Source: Olsenella sp. An270 (GTDB lineage Bacteria > Actinomycetota > Coriobacteriia > Coriobacteriales > Atopobiaceae). Taken from it: a DNA stretch of 64,000 nt. Under the pieces are notes generated by a model. It ran no database searches. It had not been told where the DNA came from and saw only the letters and a list, made by a program, of their open reading frames with translations. The position numbers and the translations under genes were made by a program. Location of the stretch: contig NZ_NFJF01000002.1 of assembly GCF_002159735.1 (NCBI RefSeq), forward strand, positions 62,001 to 126,000, given 5' to 3'. Below are positions 58,442 through 64,000 of the stretch, piece by piece. Each line of letters starts with the position of its first letter. The stretch's first letter is position 1.

Positions 58442-58463
58442 CCGAATACGTCAGCCACTGCGC

Positions 58464-58496
58464 CGTGCTTCTCGTCTACCATGGGCGAGAAGTACG
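58464..58496. repeat. Inverted pair of the dispersed motif
   Basis: CGTGCTTCTCG (58464-58474) and CGAGAAGTACG (58486-58496) form a stem with one mismatch around TCTACCATGGG. As at 1663-1684 the two arms are copies of the dispersed word in opposite orientation. TACCAT between them could be a -10 for the EIIA gene. Confidence 0.65.
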
Positions 58497-58535
58497 GCGC
58501 GCCCGCGTCCGTCGCATGCAGAGAAGGGGGCCCAT

Positions 58536-59105
58536 ATGGGACTGTTTGACAAGATTCGCAGCAAGATCACCTCGTCCGACGGCAAGGCCGAGCTTCCGTC
58601 CGCCACGTTCGCCACGCGTCCCGACGTGGTCTACGCCCCGGTCTCGGGCATGCTCGTGAGCCTCAAGGAGGTCAAGGACGAGGTCCTGCCCGTCGCCCTG
58701 CTCGGAGACGGCTACGGCATCCTGCCCACCACCAACAACGGCGTCGTCTACGCGCCGGTCGACGGCGTCATCGGCGCCACCACGATGACCAACCACTCGA
58801 TCGTCATCGCGGCCGAGGGTGGCATGGAGGTCCTGATCCACATCGGCATCGGCACCGTCAACATGGGTGGCAAGGGCTTCTCACGCTGCGTGGAGACCGG
58901 GGACACCGTCCGCGCCGGCCAGCCGATCATGACCTTCAACGACGACTCCATCAAGCAGGCCGGCTACGAGGACGTGGTCTGCTGCACGATCTCCAACCCC
59001 GACGCTTTCTCGCAGATCGATCACGTGGGCGACACGAGCACCCTGCTCGATGGTCGTCCGCTGGTCAAGATCGGCGACCCGCTGCTCGTCGCGCGCCGCG
59101 CGTAG
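58536..59105 (+). CDS. crr: PTS glucose-type EIIA protein
   Basis: 189 residues. Phosphorylated histidine in MEVLIHIGIGTVNMGGKGF (about 107-125) with the active-site partner in NHSIVIAAEGG. APVSGMLVSLKEV and GDTVRAGQPIMTF are EIIA-Glc (Crr) blocks. A free-standing EIIA with no EIIBC in view, so it may serve an unlinked sugar transporter or have a regulatory role. AGAAGGGGG precedes the ATG. Followed by a repeat array. Confidence 0.92.
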   Translation: MGLFDKIRSKITSSDGKAELPSATFATRPDVVYAPVSGMLVSLKEVKDEVLPVALLGDGYGILPTTNNGVVYAPVDGVIGATTMTNHSIVIAAEGGMEVLIHIGIGTVNMGGKGFSRCVETGDTVRAGQPIMTFNDDSIKQAGYEDVVCCTISNPDAFSQIDHVGDTSTLLDGRPLVKIGDPLLVARRA

Positions 59106-59122
59106 GCGGTTCTGCGGCGCAT

Positions 59123-59372
59123 CCGGGAATCGCCCCCGTTGTCACGGGCGGCTCTAAGAATCGGCGCCCTTGGCTCGCCAGCGTCTAAGAATTGCCGCCC
59201 TTGGCTCGCCAGCGTCTAAGAATTGGCGCCCTTGCACCGATGCGAGGGCGCCGTTCATGACAAGGGCGTCGTTTTCTAGAAGCAGACGGGACAAGGTCCG
59301 CTTTTTCTAGAGCCAGCCCTGACAAGGGCGGCGATTTCCGGAGCGGCGGACGACAAGGGCGGCGATTCCCGG
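59123..59372. repeat. Array of eight half-palindromes, four in each direction
   Basis: Four units of the type AAGAATYGSCGCCCTTG (near 59123 as GGAATCGCCCCCGTTGTC; 59153; 59184; 59215) are followed by four in the opposite direction (59259, 59290, 59321, 59352: GACAAGGGCGGCGATT and variants). Spacing is 30-31 bases. The outermost pair, CCGGGAATCGCC and GGCGATTCCCGG-type ends, suggests nested pairing of all eight into one large cruciform. It fills most of the 336-base gene-free stretch. Confidence 0.8.
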
Positions 59373-59387
59373 GTCGGCTACGCAAAA

Positions 59388-59420
59388 AAGGGCCGGCACC
59401 CGTGAGAGTGCCGGCCCCGC
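59388..59420 (-). terminator. Rho-independent terminator of the 102-residue protein gene
   Basis: On the minus strand GGGCCGGCAC and GTGCCGGCCC form a 10-bp stem around TCTCACGG, followed by TTTTTT. It starts about 20 bases past the stop codon. Confidence 0.9.
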
Positions 59421-59441
59421 TGCGTGCGTATGGGCTTGGGC

Positions 59442-59750
59442 CTACGCGTCCTTCTCGCCCTCGAGCGAGGCGTAGAACGTGGCGTGGTCAAAGACGTCCT
59501 TGATGGTCTGGCCGTTGACAAAGGGGAGCGCCAGGAACTCGTCGACGGTGGGGACGAGCTCGGAGCAGTCGACGAAGTGGTTCTTCTCGTTGCGACGGCT
59601 CGTGTCCTGCGCGCGCCAGGACTCGTAGTTGCAATCAGTGAGGTAGTAGACGCTGGAACCGATCTTCATGTAGACGGAGTGATTGCAGTGCAGGTACTCG
59701 ACCAGACCCTCGTAGTCGATATCGAGAGCCTCGGCTGCCTTCTTTCCCAT
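59442..59750 (-). CDS. Small protein of unknown function
   Basis: 102 residues with no membrane segment. Two tyrosine-rich strands (HCNHSVYMKIGSSVYYLTDCNYESW) then DCSELVPTVDEFLALPFVNGQTIKDVFDHATFY. A good ribosome-binding site (AAAGGGGATCGCC) and a strong terminator show it is a real gene. Family not recognised. The C-terminus EGEKDA is encoded by a reverse copy of GGCGAGAAGGACG. Confidence 0.75.
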   Translation of the reverse strand: MGKKAAEALDIDYEGLVEYLHCNHSVYMKIGSSVYYLTDCNYESWRAQDTSRRNEKNHFVDCSELVPTVDEFLALPFVNGQTIKDVFDHATFYASLEGEKDA

Positions 59751-59859
59751 GGCGATCCCCTTTCGTCGGAGGCCAATCGGACGTTAGTGAGAGTGTAACC
59801 CGCCCGGCGGACAGTTATGCGGACGTTCGCTGAATGTTAGGCGAGCGTCGCGCGAGCGG

Positions 59860-60528
59860 TCAGCGGGCGGTGCCGAGAAGAACGCGCTCCAGCTCGGCGG
59901 GCGTGTCCACGAAGGTGGTCGCCCCGGCGGCGATCAGCTCGTCGACTCCGCGGAAACCCCAGGTGCAGCTCACGCACGGGCAGCCCACGTTGGCCGCGGT
60001 CTGGACGTCCACCTCGGAGTCGCCGATGTAGACGAGCCCGTCGCGGCCGGCGCCCATGCGCTCGAGGGCTGCCTCCACCATGTCGGGCGCGGGCTTCTTG
60101 CGGATGCCCGCGGCCTCGTTCTCGCCGAGGATCGCGTCGAAGGTGTCGGGGAACTGGCGGGAGACGAGCTCCTGGACCGCGAAGTCGCCCTTGTTGGAGA
60201 CCACGGCCAGGCGCACGCCGGCCGCGCGCAGGTGGGCCAGGAGATCAGGGATGCCGGCGTAGGGGCCGGTGTGGTCCTCGCAGTGCGCGGCGTAGTAGGT
60301 GCAGAAGTCCTCGTAGACGGCGTCCCTCTGGGCGTCGTTTGTGCCGGCGGGGACGGCGCGCTCCACGAGCTTGCGGATGCCGTTGCCCACGAAGCGGCGG
60401 ACGTCGTCGAGCGAGTGGGTGGGCATGTCGTGCGCCGCGAGGACGGCGTTGATGGAGAGATGCAGGTCGCAGAGGCTGTCGAGCAGCGTTCCGTCGAGGT
60501 CGAAGACCGCGGTCTGGTATGCGGGCAT
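59860..60528 (-). CDS. gph: HAD-family phosphatase (phosphoglycolate phosphatase-like)
   Basis: 222 residues. Motif I FDLDGTLLDS (Asp nucleophile about 9), cap domain, motif II VVSNKGD, lysine in RKKPAPD and motif III YIGDSEVDVQTAANVG. Subfamily IA, closest to phosphoglycolate phosphatase or PpaX-like enzymes; the substrate is not certain. Upstream at 60604-60652 lie three 19-base-spaced direct repeats and a reverse motif copy at 60591. Confidence 0.9.
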   Translation of the reverse strand: MPAYQTAVFDLDGTLLDSLCDLHLSINAVLAAHDMPTHSLDDVRRFVGNGIRKLVERAVPAGTNDAQRDAVYEDFCTYYAAHCEDHTGPYAGIPDLLAHLRAAGVRLAVVSNKGDFAVQELVSRQFPDTFDAILGENEAAGIRKKPAPDMVEAALERMGAGRDGLVYIGDSEVDVQTAANVGCPCVSCTWGFRGVDELIAAGATTFVDTPAELERVLLGTAR

Positions 60529-60603
60529 GGGCGCTCCTTCCGTTGGCCGGCGTTAGGGTAGCACGTCCGGGCCGCGGCGGCGGGTTCTTCTCGCCCTGTC
60601 GCG

Positions 60604-60652
60604 GAGGTTATGCGACATCCGCGAGGTTATGCGACGTCACCGAGGTTATGCG
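60604..60652. repeat. Three direct repeats GAGGTTATGCG at 19-base spacing
   Basis: GAGGTTATGCG (first copy with G before, at 60604-60614; then 60623-60633 and 60642-60652). Exactly 19 bases apart, close to two helical turns, so a protein could bind all three on one face. They lie between gph and the restriction-system controller. An AGCTGCG/CGCAGCT stem follows at about 60655-60690. Confidence 0.75.
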
Positions 60653-60746
60653 CGCAGCTGCGTCTTCTATATCCGCAGCTAAAGGAGTTGCCGAGAAGAA
60701 CCGTCCGCTCGCACCACGCCGCATGACCTCGACGATGCCGCATACC

Positions 60747-61043
60747 CTACGAGCGATCGCCGGGCGTCTGCCCCCTGTCATAGTCGACCTTGAGGCCATG
60801 TGGCGCCACGCCGTCCAGTCCATAGAAGAGGTCGGTCAGCGGAACACCCAACCCATCCGCGATCTTGACCAGCAGGTCAAGCGAGGGGTTGGCCTTACCG
60901 GCTATCAGCTCGTTGATGTTGGTGCGGTCCTTGGAGATCATCCGCGCGAGCTCGCTTTGGGTGAGCTCGCCCTTTTTGAGCAGCCCCTTGATATTTTGGC
61001 CCACTTGCCAGCGGATGAACTTGTATGGCTCTGCATGTTCCAT
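60747..61043 (-). CDS. XRE-type controller of the restriction-modification operon
   Basis: 98 residues. HTH_3 at about 20-75 (LTQSELARMISKDRTNINELIAGKANPSLDLLVKIADGLGVPL) with short tails, in the size range of restriction C proteins. Divergent from the methyltransferase gene, with two palindromes in the 102-base gap between. Probably represses itself and times expression of the restriction genes. Confidence 0.85.
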   Translation of the reverse strand: MEHAEPYKFIRWQVGQNIKGLLKKGELTQSELARMISKDRTNINELIAGKANPSLDLLVKIADGLGVPLTDLFYGLDGVAPHGLKVDYDRGQTPGDRS

Positions 61044-61073
61044 GCGCCCATGCTATGGGCCGCTTGCCTAATG

Positions 61074-61134
61074 ACTGTCGGATATAACCGTCAGTTGCTC
61101 TAGACTCGACTGTCGTATATATCCGACAGTCGAG
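61074..61134. promoter_or_regulatory. Two controller operators between the XRE gene and the methyltransferase
   Basis: O1: ACTGTCGG-ATATAA-CCGTCAGT (61074-61095), near perfect. O2: CTCGACTGTCG and CGACAGTCGAG around TATATATC (61105-61134), perfect arms. Both carry ACTGTCG half-sites; centres are 35 bases apart. O2 ends 11 bases before the methyltransferase ATG. Confidence 0.85.
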
Positions 61135-61145
61135 ACGGTGGACGC

Positions 61146-61820
61146 ATGGCGGGACAGGTCAAATCAAGACAGCGCGTGACGGACTTCGGCGAGGTCTTCA
61201 CCAACGAGCGCGAGGTCAACGCAATGCTCGATCTCGTAAAGCAGGAGACCGAGCGCATCGAGTCGCGCTTCCTCGAGCCTGCCTGCGGAAACGGCAACTT
61301 CATCGCCGAGGTGCTGCATCGCAAGCTCGCCGTCGTCAGGTCGCGCTATCGCAAGAGCCCGGGGGAGTACCAGCGCTACGCGTTCCTCGCCGTCTCGAGC
61401 ATCTACGGCGTGGAGATCCAGCCGGACAACGCGCAGGAGTGTCGTGACCGCCTCTTCAAGATCGTCGAGAAGGACGCGCGCTCGGCGATCAAGGGAGCAG
61501 TCGAGCCCGCGTTCCTCGATGCCATTCGCTACGTGCTGGAGAAGAACATCCTCTGCGGCGATGCCCTGACCCTCAAGGACGCGAGCGGAGAGCCCATCAC
61601 CTTTGCGGAGTGGTCGCTCGTGACGGGCGACCTGGTCAAGCGGCGCGACTTCCTGCTGAGCGAGCTTCTGGAGGGAAACGTCGAGAAGGGCAGCCAGGCG
61701 TCGCTCTTCGGCGAGGCCAACGCCTTGTGGGAGTTCGACGAGGAGACCCAGGCGTACATCCCCGCAGCCATTCGCGAGTACCCACCCACGGACTATCGGG
61801 AGGTGAGCCGCGTTGGCTAA
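61146..61820 (+). CDS. DNA methyltransferase subunit 1 (SAM fold, no NPPY seen)
   Basis: 224 residues. SAM-binding motif [17 protein letters not shown] (about 42-57) and [16 protein letters not shown] (motif II region) are clear, but no NPPY/DPPY catalytic motif is present. Proteins of this type occur directly before an Eco57I-type methyltransferase in gut bacterial restriction operons and may complete its SAM site or help recognition. Overlaps the next gene by 8 bases. Confidence 0.8.
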   Translation: MAGQVKSRQRVTDFGEVFTNEREVNAMLDLVKQETERIESRFLEPACGNGNFIAEVLHRKLAVVRSRYRKSPGEYQRYAFLAVSSIYGVEIQPDNAQECRDRLFKIVEKDARSAIKGAVEPAFLDAIRYVLEKNILCGDALTLKDASGEPITFAEWSLVTGDLVKRRDFLLSELLEGNVEKGSQASLFGEANALWEFDEETQAYIPAAIREYPPTDYREVSRVG

Positions 61821-63339
61821 CCTTCTCAGGCGCGAGTACAACCCGGACGTCCTCACGTGTCTGGCCAACCTCTCCAACGACGAGGTCTTCACGCCGCCGG
61901 AGCTCGCGAATCAGGTGCTCGACCTGCTACCGAAGGAGCTGTGGAGCGACCCGAGCGTCAAGATCCTAGACCCGTTCTGCAAGTCGGGTGTCTTCCTGCG
62001 CGAAGCGGCCAAGCGCTTCATCAAGGGGCTCGAGCCAATCTACCCCGACCTGCATGAGCGCGTGGACCACATCATGCACGAGCAGCTCTACGGCATCGCC
62101 ATCACGGAGCTGACGTCGCTGCTCTCGAGGCGGAGCCTCTACTGCTCCAAGTTTCCCAACGGCCGCTTCTCCGTCAGCGAGTTCGACGGGGAAGAGGGCA
62201 ACATCCGCTACCGCAACATCCAGCACACGTGGCGAGACAAGCGGTGCATCTACTGCGGGGCGTCGCAGAAGAACTACGACCGCGACAAGGACCTCGAGAC
62301 GCACGCCTACGAGTTCATTCACACCACGCACCCCGAGGAGATCTTTGACATGAAGTTCGACGTCATCGTGGGCAACCCGCCGTACCAGCTGAGCGATGGC
62401 GGGGCACAGGCGAGCGCGAGCCCGATTTATCAGCTGTTTGTTGAGCAGGCAAAGAAGCTGAATCCAAGATATCTGACAATGATTATCCCTTCTCGCTGGT
62501 TTTCTGGCGGGAAGGGATTGGATGCATTTCGTGATGACATGATTTCCGACAAGCATATACGCGTCCTTCATGATTTCACCAATGCGGCCGATTGCTTTGG
62601 GACGGGTGTTGAAATCAAGGGAGGAGTCTGTTACTTCCTCTGGCAGCGCGAGTCGGAAGGTATGTGTCAGATTGTTACCCATGTCGGTAATTCAGCTTTT
62701 GAGCAGCAACCTCGTTTTTTAAAGGAGCCAGGATCGGAGTTCCTAATTCGCTTTGAAGAGGGCGTGAACGTCTACCGAAAGGTTGTTAATGGACAATTCG
62801 AATCATTCTCGAAGCTAGTGAGCTCACAGAAGCCTTTTGGACTGAGGACGTTTGTTCAAGGCGACAGCAAGCCAAGCACCGATAGGCAAATTAAGCTATA
62901 TCAGCGGGGTGGTGTTGGTTACGTCGGGCTCTCTGAGGTAGAGAAGAATCAGGGAAGTATCGACCAGTGGAAAATCTTTATTTCTAGGGCATATAACGCT
63001 GGAGATGCTATTCCTCACCAAATAATTGGACAGCCAATTCTTGCTGGGCCTAAGTCCTGTTGTACGGAAACCTACGTCATGATTGGTCCTTTTAGCCAAG
63101 AATCTATTGCTAGAAATGTTATGGGCTATATAAAGACTAAGTTCTTTAGGTTCATGGTGTCGCTGATTAAAGTGTCTCAGATGGCTCCCGCTAAGGTATA
63201 CGAGTTTGTACCAATGCAGGATTTCTCATCGCCCATTACTGACAGAGATCTTTACGAGCATTACAACTTAACTGAACGAGAAATCGATTTCATCGAATCG
63301 ATGATTAAGCCAATGGAATCGGACGGCACCGATGACTAG
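61813..63339 (+). CDS. Eco57I-type DNA adenine methyltransferase
   Basis: 508 residues. Motif I region [18 protein letters not shown] (about 50-67), a CIYCGASQ cysteine pair, and catalytic NPPYQLSD (about 191-198), the N6-adenine form. The C-terminal half (about 205-500) is the likely target-recognition domain. The DNA coding for it, from about 62430 to 63340, is AT-rich with relaxed codon use while the N-terminal half is GC-rich like the host, so the recognition domain was probably acquired or exchanged separately. Overlaps the nuclease/helicase gene by 8 bases. Confidence 0.9.
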   Translation: MANLLRREYNPDVLTCLANLSNDEVFTPPELANQVLDLLPKELWSDPSVKILDPFCKSGVFLREAAKRFIKGLEPIYPDLHERVDHIMHEQLYGIAITELTSLLSRRSLYCSKFPNGRFSVSEFDGEEGNIRYRNIQHTWRDKRCIYCGASQKNYDRDKDLETHAYEFIHTTHPEEIFDMKFDVIVGNPPYQLSDGGAQASASPIYQLFVEQAKKLNPRYLTMIIPSRWFSGGKGLDAFRDDMISDKHIRVLHDFTNAADCFGTGVEIKGGVCYFLWQRESEGMCQIVTHVGNSAFEQQPRFLKEPGSEFLIRFEEGVNVYRKVVNGQFESFSKLVSSQKPFGLRTFVQGDSKPSTDRQIKLYQRGGVGYVGLSEVEKNQGSIDQWKIFISRAYNAGDAIPHQIIGQPILAGPKSCCTETYVMIGPFSQESIARNVMGYIKTKFFRFMVSLIKVSQMAPAKVYEFVPMQDFSSPITDRDLYEHYNLTEREIDFIESMIKPMESDGTDD

Positions 63340-64000
63340 CGCCGATCGCTTTCCCGCTCGCCCGGACGTCCATCCGCAGGTCTATGCCTACCGTGAGCCG
63401 TTCATCGAGTACGACGGTCTTCTCAAGGTCGGCTACACGCAAAGGACCGCGCAAGAGCGCGTGGCCGAGCAGTTCCCGGTGATCCAGCCAAATGGGGTCA
63501 AGCCGTACGAGATTGTCTTCGTCGAGTCGGCCATGCGCGAAGACGGCACGACCTTCACCGACCATGACCTGCACAGGCGCCTGCGCGCGAACGGCATCGA
63601 TGACGTGGGTGGCGAGTGGTTCCGCTGCACGGTCGAGGACGTGCGCAACGCGTGGCTCGAGGTGCGCGACCGCAAGGACTACGAGAGCCGCCGCACGGAG
63701 AGCTTCCCCATGCGCCCCGAGCAGCGAGCCGCAGTGGAGAAGACCGAGGCGTACTTCAGGAGCTGCGAGGTCCCCGGCTCCCACAACGCGCCCAAGTTCC
63801 TCTGGAACGCGAAGATGCGCTTTGGCAAGACCTTCGCCACCTACGAGCTCGCGAAAAAGATGGGCATGCGGCGCGTGCTCGTGCTCACCTTCAAGCCGGC
63901 CGTCGAGGCTGCCTGGCAGGACGACCTCGAGTGCCACATCGACTTCGACGGCTGGCAGTTCGTCGCGCGCGACGGGCGCTCGTACGAGGAGTGCGACCCG
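63332..64000 (+). CDS. GIY-YIG-type nuclease/helicase restriction protein, cut by the window end
   Basis: First 223 residues, no stop before the edge. Residues about 15-105 ([20 protein letters not shown], then ERVAEQFP and [10 protein letters not shown]) resemble a T5orf172/GIY-YIG nuclease with KVGYT as the variant core. From about 145 a superfamily 2 helicase begins: [20 protein letters not shown] is motif I (GKT) and [10 protein letters not shown] motif Ia. Coupled by ATG overlap to the methyltransferase. The role is restriction of unmodified DNA, by inference; the rest of the helicase lies outside the window. Confidence 0.82.
   Translation, partial: MTSADRFPARPDVHPQVYAYREPFIEYDGLLKVGYTQRTAQERVAEQFPVIQPNGVKPYEIVFVESAMREDGTTFTDHDLHRRLRANGIDDVGGEWFRCTVEDVRNAWLEVRDRKDYESRRTESFPMRPEQRAAVEKTEAYFRSCEVPGSHNAPKFLWNAKMRFGKTFATYELAKKMGMRRVLVLTFKPAVEAAWQDDLECHIDFDGWQFVARDGRSYEECDP

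Noticed and set aside
4064-60599. Motif as Chi or KOPS
   Set aside because: Both strands carry it about equally (about 26 and 20) over a window where one replication direction is expected; polar signals should be skewed. A full-genome count is needed to be final.
1-64000. tRNA, rRNA, CRISPR arrays, insertion sequences
   Set aside because: No cloverleaf, rRNA segment, regularly spaced identical repeat array with unique spacers or transposase gene was recognised; the 59.1-59.4 kb array has degenerate, inverted units and no spacers of CRISPR type.

Overview
The window is GC-rich (about two thirds G+C) with dense genes, ATGA-type overlaps, GTG/TTG starts and a strong bias for C/G-ending codons. 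Gene content (anaerobic purine and selenium-molybdenum metabolism, double-cubane ATPase pair, indolepyruvate oxidoreductase, Bce-type modules, many XRE regulators) fits a strictly anaerobic gut or oral actinobacterium of the Coriobacteriia, probably close to Olsenella (Atopobiaceae). That placement is inferred from gene content, not from a marker gene. No rRNA, tRNA or CRISPR array was seen.

Layout. (1) 0.4-8.2 kb: purine/urate-type catabolic operon: diaminopropionate ammonia-lyase, YgeY hydrolase, YgeW carbamoyltransferase, carbamate kinase, a ModE-MocA fusion, a dihydropyrimidinase-family hydrolase and RidA. (2) 8.4-19.9 kb: supply line for a selenium-dependent molybdenum hydroxylase: YqeC, the YjiM/YjiL double-cubane pair, YedF, a DUF3343 carrier, a cysteine desulfurase, a YqeB-XdhC fusion and a FecCD-type ABC importer (probably molybdate) behind a textbook ModE operator, then a divergent THEP1-like NTPase and DUF364 protein. 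selD lies at 47-48 kb. The hydroxylase itself is not in the window. (3) 19.9-23.3 kb: a YtrA-type GntR/ABC operon. (4) 23.4-30.1 kb: TPP riboswitch and thiCSFGH-tenI-thiE-thiD. (5) 30-48 kb: accessory and regulatory genes, including a RelB/DinJ-ABC ATPase fusion, a GNAT toxin with a DinJ-like antitoxin, a guanidine-III riboswitch with a Gdx/SugE exporter, a Van-type two-component system and SelD. (6) 49.4-53.5 kb: iorAB and an acyl-CoA ligase. (7) 53.6-58.4 kb: a complete Bce-type sensing/efflux module, sharing its leader with an orphan permease at 31 kb. (8) 58.5-60.5 kb: PTS EIIA, a repeat array and a HAD phosphatase. (9) 60.7 kb to the end: a restriction-modification island with its own controller, two methyltransferase-type proteins and a GIY-YIG/helicase protein cut by the window edge.

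The most unusual signal is not a gene. The 9-mer GGCGAGAAG (often extended to GGCGAGAAGRACG) occurs about 46 times by hand count on the two strands, where base composition predicts about one. It sits in genes, at gene junctions, at start codons, at a gene-fusion joint and as inverted pairs, and it is missing from the restriction-modification island and from about 36.4-43.8 kb. It behaves like the DNA-uptake sequences of Neisseria and Pasteurellaceae, which I do not know to be described in this phylum. Other notable points are the ModE-MocA fusion with its probable operator, the antitoxin-ABC ATPase fusion with a palindrome at its promoter, and several families of palindromic intergenic elements.
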